From positions 14,387,835 to 14,451,834 of the forward strand of contig NC_003076.8 in assembly GCF_000001735.4 (NCBI RefSeq): 64,000 nt of DNA, read 5' to 3'. This DNA comes from Arabidopsis thaliana. Lineage: Eukaryota > Streptophyta > Magnoliopsida > Brassicales > Brassicaceae. Positions within the stretch are counted from its first letter, which is position 1. Each line of letters starts with the position of its first letter. This document shows, piece by piece, positions 11,086 through 23,694 of this stretch. The notes under the pieces were generated by a model. It did no database searches. It was not told the DNA's origin and saw nothing but the letters and a program-made list of their open reading frames with translations. The position numbers were made by a program, and so were the translations under genes.

Positions 11086-13140
11086 CATTTGGGCTTCTTG
11101 TTTAGTTGTTGAGGGAGCTAAGTTTGATTTGGATTTTGCATTTTGGTGCTTTATTCACAAACTATCCTCTTTGTTGGAACTAGAGATTGTTTTTGGTAAT
11201 TTTTGTTTTTTTTGCAACATAAATTATTTATTGTTTCTAGAACAAACTAGAGAGAATTGCATTCACTCTCGTGGTCTTGGCTTTGTTCCGATAATAAAAA
11301 TATGTTAGACTTCACTTGTTGTTGGGTCAAATATGACTAAGCTTTGGTGATAGTTTTAATTTACCTAGCTTGTGTACAGAATTTAAATACATGATGGTAT
11401 GAAGATCAATAAGTAGCAATAAATGGAAATTTTCTCTTTTTCCTAGTGAATAAATGTAAGAGTTCCATATTTTATACTAGTTAATACTTACTAAAATGTA
11501 AAATTTACAAATTTCACGGATGTTTTATATGTATGTAAATTTTTGTGTTGATAAATGACGATATACTATATATAAATATATGCCCAATGGTTGACCAAGG
11601 GTTTATTAATGCTTCTACACCAAGAGGTCGGGGTTCGAGTCTCAGCTACTGCGATTTATTAGCAGATTTGCAGATTAATGGAGGCAAGTGTGCAAAAGAT
11701 CTACAACGATGTACAATTATAGCCGTTCACCTAGGATTCTACGCAGAGAAGATATTGAAGGTGTCCATCAAGCGCATGGAGAAGGAGAATGATGTGTCGT
11801 CTGCCATAGATCTAATAAGGGTCGGAAGGAATTATCCGTGGTAGAATCGTCTATGTAACAATTCTCATAATTTGTAATAAATAATAAATCTAGACGGTAA
11901 AAAAAACCAGAAAAAAAAGACGGGAGAAAGAAAACATTTGTCTGTGTGCAATATGAAATGTATTTGAACATTTCCCTCTTTTAACTTGGTATATACATAT
12001 TGAAAACTCGGTACTCTTGTAGCCTTGCCATTTTCAAATATAATAGTTGCTTCTGACTCAGAAGTTCTGAGTAATCTGGACAAGTAGGGAAGAAGAAACA
12101 AGCAGAAGTTACCATGCCATGGAGAGGAATTGAGCTTCAAAAGGTTAACCAAGAGCCATGAACGATTAAGTGTTTTATTGTAAAAAGATGAAAAATTAGT
12201 TCTTATCTTTAAAACATGCAAAATTTAGCTTGTCATTCCATTGTATTCCTCCAAACACAATTACATAGCCTTTAGACGATCAATTAGAGCCTTGTGCATC
12301 ATATGGTCCTCATTAGGAACAACATAAAAAAACTAAACTAAATAATTAAATCGAACCAAAATTCATCAATTTAAAACTGAATTGAGTAAACTGGTTTAAG
12401 AAAAACGGCATTTTTGATTGATCAAGAGAGTTGATTTAGGATTTAGACTACATGATCTCGATGTAAAGGGTGCAAACTAAACAAAATGATGTCAGAATCT
12501 AGCAAAATTTTACATGGTGATTTGTGGCAAAAATCTCGCGAATTAGTTAAATATTTAAATCGTAACAGAGAAATCTTCCTAACAAATTGATTAATATTTT
12601 TGTCTAGTTGAATAACCTCCAAAAGGAAAAATACCGTTTGAGATAGTTTAATTTAGTTTCAACGAATACATATTAGATCTTAGACAAAACGATCTACCGG
12701 ATCAGGTAATTTAAGTTGGTTAAAATTGTCCAAAAATTCTCTAATGCCAGACTTGATCTAGTCCCAATTAGTAAGAAAATGAGTACTGAATATAAAAAAA
12801 CAAAAACCTCATCTGGTGATAGAAATCGAGTGTAACATCATATTTTTTCTTACCCATTTCATCAAAATTCCACATAAAACAGGTTTGCCATTTACTTATT
12901 ACACCAAAACAAAAAACTGGTTGAGAGTAGAAACAAACTTGACTTGGGACGAAAATACTCTTAAAAGTCAAAACACAAAGATTCGAAACCAAAACAAACC
13001 AAACCAAACCAAACTGATAAAATCCTAACTAAAAAAAAGCATTTACTAAACATTTTAAAATAAATAAAATTTCCCGGAACTAAAAATGGAGGGAAATACG
13101 ACGTTACAATACCAACAACAATAAAATGACGAATTTACCC
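11086..13140. other. Intergenic DNA, one SINE-like repeat
   Basis: Apart from the SINE-like sequence at 11572-11905, I recognise no gene or element. A 118-codon open frame on the minus strand near 11.9-12.2 kb overlaps the repeat and has no recognisable domain. The last part, 13,080-13,140, leads into the promoter of the PHD/GNAT gene. Confidence 0.4.
11572..11905 (+). mobile_element. Probable SINE-like element
   Basis: There is an A-box-like TGCCCAATGGTTGACC at 11581 and a B-box GGTTCGAGTCT at 11632, followed by about 250 bp of non-coding sequence that ends in A-rich DNA. The spacing suits an internal RNA polymerase III promoter. I found no clear flanking duplications, so the ends are approximate. 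Confidence 0.45.
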
Positions 13141-13656
13141 CTAAACACAATTATATCTCCATTATTTTCTCGATTCGCGCATGTTTCTCTCAAGTAAATA
13201 AAATAAAAATCCCAACAACAAAACATTAAAAACCCTTTCTCTCTTCCCACTTTCACATCCATAGCTAAACCCTTGAAGAAGATTGTTTAGTGTGTTCTCG
13301 TCTCTTCGTTTATTTCTTCTCCACCGATCCAACAATGCTACTCTCCGGTCAATCTCCGACTCTGATTCGTTAATCTCCCTCCGTCTCTCTCGTCTGATTC
13401 CTTCCGTATCTCTCTCTGATTTTGGCCAGAGCACGCTTGATAATCAAAATTTCTCCGGTACGGTTATGTAATCCGTTTCCTGATTAGGGTTTTGAATTTC
13501 GTCTTCGTATTGTTTCTCGATCTGTTATGATCGTACGTTTTTCGTTTATTGTTCGTCAGTTATTTTTTAATTTTGATTTTGATTCGTTGTGAAATTTTGA
13601 CTGTAGGGGTCTTTATATGACTGAGATTTGAGAACATTGTGTAGAAAAGTAAAGAA

Positions 13657-16600
13657 ATGTTAGAAACTAACGAGCAAAAGGGTTTTGATTTAAACGTGTG
13701 TGCTTCAATTGAAGATTTCAGTGAGTCTGACATTAAGGCTGAGGGTGAAACTGATAGTTTGGTTGATGGTAATGTGGAGAATGTGATTGAGATTAAGGAT
13801 AAGAAAAAAGTGATTGAGCGTGAGATTCTCATTACGCGTAGGGTTCTTCGCTCAGGCTCTGTGGCAAGGGATTTAGTAAACAGTGATAAACATTGTAAGG
13901 CTGTGAAAAGGAAAGGAAATGTTGTTAGTGGTGGAAGTTCTGTTGATGAGGTGAAAGAAGAAGTGAAACAGGAGTGTGTTAAGTCTTTGGTACCTGAGGA
14001 GATTCGTGGAGATGATTTTCGAAGTGAAGTGAAAGTGGAATCTAAGGATGATAGATCAGATGATGGAAAAGAAGAGAAAGTTCAACGTAAAAGAGGAAGG
14101 CCTCGAAAGTTTGGGATGAGCAGTCAATCTGATGATAATGGGTTAATCTCAAATTGTAAACTTCGGACATCTTTAGGTAAGAAGAAAGAACTGGTAGGCG
14201 ATGATAATGTTGAGAAACTTGTTGGTGGAAGCTGCTTTAACAAGGAGAAAGCAGAAGTAAAACTTGAGCATGGGGAATATGCTGAAGATAAAGAGATTCT
14301 TGGACTTGATTTTAGGAGTCAGGTTAAGGTTGAAATCAAGGATGATGAATGTGGGATTGTTGAGCTACATGATGAAGAGTTGCAAGTTAAACGTAAACGG
14401 GGAAGGCCTAGAAAGGTGCAGATCAGCAGTCAATCTGATGAGAGTCGCCCTAACACAAACTGTAAACTTGCGAGAACTCCAGAACTAAGTAGCCAGTCGA
14501 GTGTTGACAGAATTAGTTTGAGTCGTCTGCGTGGTAGACCCCCAAAGACCAAGGAGACCTCGGTTAGCCTTTACATTGAAAAAGGACCTGAGTCTAATGG
14601 AAGGAGGATGGTACGTAAGCGTGGAAGACCTCCAACACCACAGAAAAAGAGGAAATCGGGGATGACAGATGAATCAGATTGGAAAGCAAAGAAGAGACTG
14701 AAACTTTGTGAGAGTCCGTTAGAGTCACGGCACAACAATCCTTTAATTGATGACGAAAGGATGATTGGCGAACAACGGAGTAAGCAAACTGAAGCTGGAG
14801 GACATTCGAGATCAAAGTCTAAGAAAATGCTGAGTGACAGAATACTGCAGTTACTTCTAACTGCTGGTTGGACTGTTGAATATAGGCCTCGAAATGGGAG
14901 AGCTTATCAAGATGCTGTGTATCTTAATCCAGAGGGAAAGACTCACTGGTCAGTGACTAAGGCTTATCAAGTTTATAAAAAACAATTGGAAAGCAACCCG
15001 AATGATCAAAAGAACTCTACCACTGGTTCTGGTTTTGGCTTGCTACCAGAAGAAGACCTTCATCTATTAGAGAGAACAATTCAGAAAAAAAGGAGCGATA
15101 CAGGTAAGCAAAGGTCAAAATTGAAGGACAGAGATACTAATGACATCTTGGTTTCAACAAAGGGAACAGGAAAAATAAAGAGGGAAGAAAAACATAGTAG
15201 AAAGCGTTGTACTCCGTCAGCTCGTAGTTCTTTGAAAGATGTGGATTCCAAGGAGGATGGGTACATATTATTTGAAGGGAAACGCACCATGCTGGGTTGG
15301 ATGATTGATTCAACCATTGTGCCACTTAACGGAAAAGTTCAGTGCATGGACTGCAAGAAGACAGACATACTTCTAGAAGGAATTATCACAAAAGAGGGTA
15401 TTCGATGCAACTGCTGTGATGAAGTGTTCTCTGTTCTCGATTTCGAGGTTCATGCTGGCGGGAATCGCAACCAGCCATTCAAAAGTCTGTATTTAGAGGG
15501 TGGGAATTCTCTCTTGCAGTGCCTCCATGAGTCTATGAATAAACAAAGTGAATCACAACTTAAAGGGTACCATTTTGTGGACTTTGGTTCGGGGGATCCA
15601 AATGATGACACATGTGGTATTTGTGGGGATGGGGGAGATCTTATCTGCTGTGATGGGTGCCCATCAACATTCCATCAGAGCTGCTTGGACATAAAAGTAA
15701 GTTGCTCCTTACGTTGTGAAAATTTTATGTTAAAGTGGGCTTTTCTGTTTCTTCTAGACTTAATTTCTCTTCAATCTGCAGAAATTCCCTTCTGGTGCCT
15801 GGTATTGTTACAACTGCTCATGCAAATTTTGCGAGAAAGATGAGGCTGCTAAACATGAGACTTCAACTCTACCCTCCTTATCGAGTTGCCGCCTATGTGA
15901 AGAGAAATGTATGAACTATACACTAAAGCCATCTTATCTGTAATTGCATTTATATGTATATGCTCTGTTAAACTTCTTCAAACGGACTTCTAGGCTCTAA
16001 GCATTACCCTCACACTCTTGCAGATCACCAAGCATGCATCAACCAAGATGGCACGGTGCCTGGTGAAAGGAGTACTGATTCATTTTGTGGAAAGTATTGT
16101 CAAGAGGTAGCCTTCCTTTTTCTTTTTTACCTTTTATCCTGGCGCTTTATTACTTGAAACGCTGAGTATTTCATTTGTTTCTTCCCTTCTTTTTCTTTAA
16201 TTTATAGTTATTCGAGGAACTTCAGTTATTCATTGGAGTAAAACACCCACTGCCTGAGGGATTTTCATGGTCATTCCTTCGCCGCTTTGAGCTCCCTAGT
16301 GAGGTTGCCGATTGTGACATATCTGAGAAGATTGCATATAATGCCAAAATGGCTGTTGCATTTTCTGTTATGGATGAGTGCTTTTCACCTTTGGTTGATC
16401 ACAGGAGTGGAGTCAACCTGCTTCAAAACATTGTTTATAATTTTGGGTAAGCTCATTCCCAAAACCTGTCCTTATATGCTTCTGTTTTGTTCAATTGGTT
16501 TATTGGCAAGTGTTTTATGGATATGTAAACAGTCCGTATGTTACTACTTACTAGATTATGTTTAAACTTTTTCCTATTTTTTTGTAGGTCGAACTTCCAT

Positions 16601-18593
16601 CGGCTAGATTTCAGCAGTTTTCTCACTGCTGTTTTGGAGAGGGGTGATGAAATCATTGCTGTGGCGTCTATTAGGTATGCCTTTGGTACCATGAAAATGA
16701 GAACAAGGGGTAATAAGTTTCTAGACTTATCATACTAGACTTAAAAGCATTACTTAGATGTGACATTACACTGTTCGTATCATACTAGTGGACTAGTGGG
16801 GCAAACAAGATTAGAAAACCACTTTGTACCCCTTTCATTATACTATTTCTTTTGTTAAGGTACAGAGATCTTAAGTTTGATAGAACACACTACATTTAGA
16901 TGTTAGCAGTTTATGTCGTACTAAGATAAAGAAATTCCCTAAGTATATGCCTCTACATGGTCTCAGGTGTTTGATTGAAACTCTGTTGCCGGGTTCTCGA
17001 TAAATTGAGAATACTAACTGTGTATAGAAATTAGCTTTTCTTCCCATAGGACTGATATATCTCTTACTCAGGATACACGGCAATCAACTGGCAGAAATGC
17101 CGTTTATCGGAACCCGCTATATGTACAGGCGTCAAGGGATGTGTCGTCGACTAATGGATGGCATTGAATCTGTAGGCCCTCCTCCACTTCTTGTCATATC
17201 CTAAATTCCTTTTTCTGTTAGTTTGGTGGTTATTTACATTAAAGTTCGTCGCTTATTTCTCTCAAATGTTTCTTGCTATATCTGAAGTTTTATTAGATGT
17301 CTGGCAATTCTGCTGCTATCCTGCTTGTTTTGGCGACGGGCCATTCTGCTTTTTCTCAGGTTCTTTCAGGCATTAAGAAAGAAATATGGAAATAGCTTTG
17401 CATTTCCATGTCTGATATATGCTAAATGACAAAATGATTGCTAGATCACACTGAACTAAAAACATGGATTTGTGTAGTCATTTGATTTCAAATATGTATA
17501 AGTGACTTTATAGGATAGTTGATGCGAACTAGTCAAGCTTCTTAGTATGCCATATGTCTTGATCTGCTGTGTACTATCTCAGTCTTCTGTTTTGTTTAGT
17601 TTAGACTTCATTCTGTGTACGATTTCTGAAGATCCATATTACAAATGTGCTTTATCATCAGGCGCTTGGTTCTCTCAAAGTAGACAAGTTAGTCATACCA
17701 GCAGTGCCAGAACTGATTGATACATGACTTCAGGCTTTGGCTTCGCACCTGTCAATGATTCTGAGAAAAAAACAATTAAGAATCTGAACTTGTTGGTGTT
17801 CCCTGGCGTAGACATGTTGGGGAAATCATTGGTGAAGGAGAAGATCACTGACTCAGTTGTTTCATCTCCCAATGGTACTAACTCAGTTTCTCTTGGCATC
17901 TGAACTTTTTAAAATGTTCATGTTATGTGTACATGCATACTTGCATCTATTGACTGACTTAAATCTACTCCAGGTTTAGTGCTGTTGGCACCTGAGATGA
18001 CTTTGCCTGTAGATGTCGAGGAAAATAAACCTGAGGAGTCTAAAGACAGTGCACACGAGCGAAATTGTGCAACTGCTGGTGTTGAATCCCCTTCTAACCC
18101 AGTTGATAGCTGCTTGAAGTTAACTTATGTAGAAGAGGGGGATAATGACAGAGAATCCAATCTCAAGTTACTTGACGGGTCCGTGGAAGAGAAAGAAGAC
18201 ACTAAGAAATTGACAGATATAGACATCAATTCTCTTCCTGATGAAGTTGATGATTCCCATGCGGATCAAAGTGATACAAAAGAGCAGGAAATTGATGATA
18301 AAGAAGATAAGACACCGTTATCTGATGATGGCTGTGAAGGTAAAGCTGAGGGTACCAAGGAGTCAAATCAACAACCGGATAGTAACAAAGTAGATAACTC
18401 TCAGCCACTTGGTAATGGTGGTACAGGGGAAGAGCTTGGCAACAGAACCTTAGCGCTAAAGAGAGAAGTGACTCCCACATTGCGAGCATCGCCCCGACTG
18501 ATTCAAAGATCGTGGAGAACATCACGGGTGAACCAGAAGTTCACAGGTACTACTAACGCCGTACTGCTTGACTCTCCACACCGGTGTGTCTGA
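13657..18593 (+). CDS. PHD-finger GNAT acetyltransferase-like protein (IDM1-related), frameshifted in the GNAT domain
   Basis: Exons inferred from splice sites: 13657-15696, 15782-15908, 16024-16106, 16208-16446, 16588-16674, 17072-17171, 17662-17874, 17974-18593. Residues 11-14 are FDLN, an EAR-like motif. Four AT-hook-like GRP motifs lie near residues 146, 246, 290 and 319. An MBD/DUF7028-like segment follows at about 393-445, a TIFY/JAZ-binding-like (TDBD) segment at about 540-620, and a PHD finger from about 650 ([16 protein letters not shown]). The GNAT acetyl-CoA motif [12 protein letters not shown] is in exon 6. In exon 7 the frame meets TGA at 17725-17727 after PELIDT. The +1 frame then reads TSGFGFAPV through to the TGA at 18593, as expected after loss of one base. 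The product is about 913 residues, lacking the end of the GNAT fold and an acidic tail. The family is nuclear; IDM1/ROS4 acetylates histone H3 in active demethylation. A tandem twin should lie about 59 kb downstream. Confidence 0.85.
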
Positions 18594-18967
18594 GGCTCAT
18601 TGCATAGACAGAGCTTTTGTGGTTTTGTGCATATGACCAGTCTAACACATTTTGTCTAAAGATGGAGCAGCCCTTTGCTATTTCGGGGTGACAACCGGAA
18701 AGGCGCAGTTGAAAGAAAAAGTAGTTAGAATTCTAATTTCAGTACTTTAGTAATTTCATTAGTAACACATCGAGCCAGAGGTCAGAAACCTTGCAGTGGC
18801 TCAATGCTTATTAGACTTAATTGTGTAGTAAACAATTTCTTTCAGCTGTATTTGAGCTGCTTCATAATATCATCTAATGTTAAAACATCTTCTGGCTTAA
18901 TATTCAATTAACTTATTATTAGATACCATAAAACCAACAATTAGCAAACGAAGATAACTTTAATAGT
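18594..18967. other. Convergent 3' ends of two genes
   Basis: This 374-bp gap lies between the stop codons of the PHD/GNAT gene (plus) and the Neprosin gene (minus). It should hold both 3' untranslated regions and poly(A) signals. No other feature is seen. Confidence 0.5.
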
Positions 18968-21303
18968 TTAATCACCGCATTTAATACCTCCAGGACCACC
19001 ATAAGACATAGCAATACCAACCTGATGATCAACATATCCTACTAAATTAACATCATAGCATACGTTGCTGTCCACCAAAGGCTCTGTCATAGGGTAATTA
19101 AATCCGGCATGTTCATAGTCCGGTTGGATTATGGTAAGATGGTCAAGATAACCAGACCATAGACGGTCATCTTTGTTTGGAAGACGACCATTACCCATCG
19201 GTGGGCTTGGAGTTCTTGGATCACCTGAAACCATTCCTCCAAATCCAACGAAATCAGCACCATCTCCTAGAAGATTAAACAACTCCTTTGGCCAATATCC
19301 CAAATGATTTTTAGTATCATCATCTGGATTTGTTTGTGTAAGCCACCAGTTTTTTGTTTCCTTGTCCTTTTACATGAATTAGCAGTTGCAAAAATAATTA
19401 CAAAGTATTCGTCTAATAGTATTGTCAAGCATAATTCATTGTTTTCAATTGTTGATTCCAAATTATGCTCTTAGTCTATGCTCTATCTTCATATGTATAA
19501 GAAAAAAACTTATGATTTGGTATAAGAAATTCTGTACCTGATGTATAGTAAGCCAGAGAAGATAATCAAACTTGAGAGGTACACTTATTGGACCATTTTT
19601 GGCTACTTGAACAAATCCTGGACATTTTACATTAAAACAGCCTGTTCCATGTTTCCCCTAAAATTATATAACATGAAAACATCAAAATTACATAAGATAT
19701 GCACTTGATTAGGAGAAATAATTCATAAAAATAAATCATAACTGGTTTTACCAGCCATGTCCCATACGACCATGGTCGTTTGTCGCCAAATAGTTGTTCA
19801 TTGATCTGTAAATGATAGTAAGAAATTTATGATTTACCACAAAGATTTAATTAGGAAAACAATATAGAAGATGAAAATATGTATTACCATCCATCCAACT
19901 TGAATAGAATTGGCATCACCACTGAATGCTCTGGCTACATAAGCTTGAGCACTTGTACTTTGATTTTTATCAATTATCAAGTTATAAGTCCTTAGCCCTG
20001 CTTCTACGCCTCTGTAATTATGTTTTTCTACTACTTTCATTCCCGCAATCTGTAAATGTGTCAATTCAAGTTCAACTAACATATATGCAAATTACTTTTT
20101 ACATGTGTAAATGTTTTTGCTCTGTCTTAATATATAAATTTCAATGCATTTTGCTAATATTCAACCATGTGAAAATTTTCTTATGATAGGTGTTTCATAT
20201 TTAACATATACGATTTCATTTAATGCTGAATTTAATAAATTTTTGTAGTTATCTATGTTCATTCTTACCATTTTAAAAATAATGAGCAAATTTTGAGAGT
20301 TAACGAATCAGTTTAAGTTTTGAAACAGAAAATTTACAATTTAAACTTTTTAAAGTATGAAAGAGATTTTTAAAATTAATAATATATATTGTATTTTATT
20401 TTTGGGTTTTTGCAAATCATACAAATGCCAAAGTATGCAAGAGATTTTCAAAATTAATAATTTCTATTTTATTTAATGTAATATTAATATATCACAATGA
20501 AAAATATAGAATAGTATACTTACATGGGTACCCGGATATTTAGCTGTAAGAACGGTAAAATTATTGATGGGGTATTCTTGATATTGTATGACATGTTTTT
20601 CCTTGGCTCTTAAAATAGGAACGGTTCCATTTGGACATTCTATTTTATTGTTGTGTCTTCTTTCTGCAAATTTATTCTCTGATTGAGAATCCCATCCTGT
20701 TGGTTTCATCTAATAGGAAAATTAAAAAAAAAAAAAAAAACACATGTAAGTGTTAAAGTATAATGTTCACTTAACATACTATCTTAATTGACGTACGGTA
20801 TATGATGCCAGTTTTTATTTCTGGATATGTTTATCTATTGAAATATAGAATGGTTAACAAGAATAATGAACATTTTGACCGACTCTTAAAAAAATCAAAA
20901 CATGTCTTAGAGATTTGTTGAAAAAGACTTTCCAACAAACACAACGATCGCAAAAGACTTCCCAATAATAAAGGAAGACAAAATTCCATATAGATATATT
21001 TCATGTCTTTTAATCAAAAAATAGATTAAAGAAAAATGCAAAACAAGATACCCGAATATTATGATGTTTGAGCAATGGATGACTAAGAGATGGTTGCTTA
21101 TAAATATCCATGCAGTCGTAAATAACATTTTTACCCAACTACAAGATGAAAAAAAATCACATAAAGTAAAAATAACAACACTAAAGAAGATCACAGTATT
21201 GTATTTATGTATTTCACTTTACCTTGATGGATTTCATATGTATAGTAGATTCAACAGATAACACTGAAAGGATAAACACAACAAAACTCACAAAGATATC
21301 CAT
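18968..21303 (-). CDS. Neprosin-domain (DUF239/DUF4409) secreted putative peptidase
   Basis: I reconstruct seven exons, all in phase 0 with GT-AG introns: 21223-21303, 21052-21138, 20524-20709, 19888-20049, 19752-19805, 19538-19657, 18968-19366; the product is 362 residues. Residues 1-18 are a signal peptide. Residues 28-56 (YDCMDIYKQPSLSHPLLKHH) are the Neprosin activation-peptide signature. The catalytic-type domain follows, with RGVEAGL (E134 is a candidate catalytic Glu), QVGWM, FGDKRPWSYGTW, GCFNVKCPGF, WWLTQTNPDDD, GYWPKELF and a C-terminal YGGPGGIKC. Neprosins are glutamic peptidases first described from pitcher-plant fluid; most Arabidopsis members are uncharacterised. The length is only slightly short for the family and nothing is broken. 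A minus-strand TATATAAA lies at 21424-21431, about 120 bp before the ATG. Confidence 0.85.
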
Positions 21304-21744
21304 TGAATCACAATGTAATATCTTCCAATTTGTTTAAATTTTTTAATGTTTCATCAGTAGTGATATTATGTTACGATATAAATAAAGATGTAAAATGTTG
21401 AATGCATTAAAATGCAATTAATGTTTATATAATTAATTATAAAGCTTTTATCTTTCAACCTATTATTAATGAATATCTGGGAGTATTTAAGAGATTTCTC
21501 TTGCCATTTGGCAATAGTTCTTTTTTTATCAATATAAAAGTCATGAGGCAAAATCTTAGCTTAGTAGATGCAAGCAAAAAATCATAAATATAAAGTTACC
21601 CTTAAATGTATCATAATTTTATGCATCCAAAAATTAATAGTATCTCATACCAATAATAATGTGCCACAATAACTAACTTTATTTTGAAATAGCCAAAATA
21701 ACTTTGCTTTAGAAAACTGAAATAATTAAAAAAAAAACAAAGAA
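21304..21744. other. Neprosin gene upstream region
   Basis: This is the promoter-side DNA of the Neprosin gene, AT-rich, with a TATATAAA on the minus strand at 21424-21431. A copia element inserted at its distal end, about 440 bp upstream of the start codon, so any regulation beyond that point is now separated from the gene. Confidence 0.45.
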
Positions 21745-21893
21745 TGTTATGAATAATAGATGGATGCCCATTATAAGGCTCATCATCTAGATGTCTCTAG
21801 GGTTTTACCCTTCTCTTGTACTCCTATATAAAGGATGCTTTATTCAATGGAATAACACACTCATTTCTTTTATCTCTTTCTCTGGTTATAACA
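21745..21893 (+). repeat. Copia 5' LTR
   Basis: It is 149 bp, starts TGTTATG and ends ATAACA. It contains a TATATAAA promoter-like motif in CTCCTATATAAAGGATG. It differs from the 3' LTR at six positions and has no indels. Confidence 0.85.
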
Positions 21894-22029
21894 CGTTATC
21901 AGCACGAGTCCTACCTAGCTGAGTAAACCCTAGCCACCTAAGAAAACGAAAAAAAAAAAAAAAAAAACTAGCCGCCTAAACAAACAAAATCTTAAGCTAA
22001 CAAGATAAGTTTTCTGTTCATATTTGTTT

Positions 22030-22210
22030 ATGCACGAATTATGCACAAATTATCTATCATTAGATCTGTCTGTATTTTTACACAAATTATGAACTAATTA
22101 TCTATTATCAGATCTGTTTGTATCTCTATACGAATTATACACTTATTATCTATTATCAATTCTGTTTGTATTTTTGTACGATTTATGCACGGATTATATG
22201 TTATTGATTC
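22030..22210 (+). repeat. Tandem ~48-bp repeats in the copia leader
   Basis: Nearly four imperfect copies of a block built on ACAAATTATG, ATTATCTATTATCAGATCT and GTTTGTA lie just inside the 5' LTR. They sit in the untranslated leader, before any gag-like sequence. Confidence 0.6.
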
Positions 22211-23694
22211 TGAACTGTTTTATGCATTATATCGCAGAAACCCTATTTTTGCACGAATGATCAGCATCTGGATTTTTGCACGAAAGATAAGTTCTCTTCC
22301 ATACTTTTATAAAGATAAAGATCTAATGTTTCTTTGAAAATTAAACTTTCATAGTTGATGCACTATTAGTTTTACGTTAATAGAGTTGACCATGAATATT
22401 GTTTACCCTAAATTTGCACGAAAAAATTATTTAAAAGATCTGTATTAATTTTTTTTTAATTTTTTTTTGAGTTTAAAAGAAAAAGAAAAAAGACTGTTCA
22501 TTGTTTTGCCCTAATTTTGCACGAAATTATTTTACCCAAATTTTACACAAATTCATATTATCCTAAATAAAAGTTTTGTCAAGATATATGTAAAATCCAG
22601 ATTTTGCACAAAATAGTTTTATTCTGATTGGTTTTACAATATTGCATTAAAATTGTATTTGTATATAATACTTGATTATTTTTATGAAATAAATTGATTG
22701 ATAAATAACTTAATTTAAAGGTATAATCACTTATAGAAATTTTTCATGAATGAATAGTTTAATGTATCTTAAGAAGACATCATAATTTTGATGTTCAAAG
22801 TTTTTTCAAGAACTTAAATTATCACCAAAAATTGAGAAAATAAATATGGTAAAAAAATAAGTAAAATTTCTAACTTTTAACGATGAAATAATCTAGTATA
22901 TCAAGTAGTTTAAAATCTTATTAAAAGACTCTAGAAGAGCATATACATTGTTTTCTATGGGAATACAAAATTAAAATCATCGATGCGGTATAGTTCTCCA
23001 AATCTCAAAGTTAATATGATGAGATATAAATACATTATGATTCTAGAGTGGAATTCAATACGAGATGGATGAACTTGAAGTTTCATCATCTCGAGGAGGA
23101 GAAGTAATGAATGGATAATAAGTGACATATCCAGAAGATTATGTTCAATCTTTGACTACTAAAGATCTAAAAGTTATATAAAGCAATTCTTATATGAATG
23201 TGTTATTAGATAAAATAAGTTATAATTAGTTATTACTAAAACTTCAAGACTTGAAGTCTCTTTTTGAATATAACTCACATTGTTAAGAGAATATCTCTGA
23301 TGCGGAGATGGTAAAACAGACGCTTAAACTTTTACGCAAGTATCGTTGTCCTGTAGACACAATATTTTGAAAGAAATTTAAGAACTATTATGAACTTAAA
23401 TCGAGTGTTTTTCAAAGGCTAAGAAAATATATGAGTTATTGATGATAAGTAATACTCATATTCTGAAGTGAATATAAGATCTTACATAGCTAGTCAAATT
23501 AAATTTAATATCGTTTATATTAGAATATAAAATTTCAATTATTGTCTCGTTTATTGCTATATTAACATATGATTGATTATTAAAATACATGGAAGTAATT
23601 TTGATTATAAGATCCCATTAAGGGAGTAACTCATAAGCAATGAAAAGTAAATCAGAAGTTTTCAAAAAAAAAAACAAACTAGAAACTAGAAGTT

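Noticed and set aside
11865-12221. 118-codon minus-strand open frame
   Set aside because: Overlaps the SINE-like repeat, has no recognisable domain and is rich in F, L and S from AT-rich DNA.
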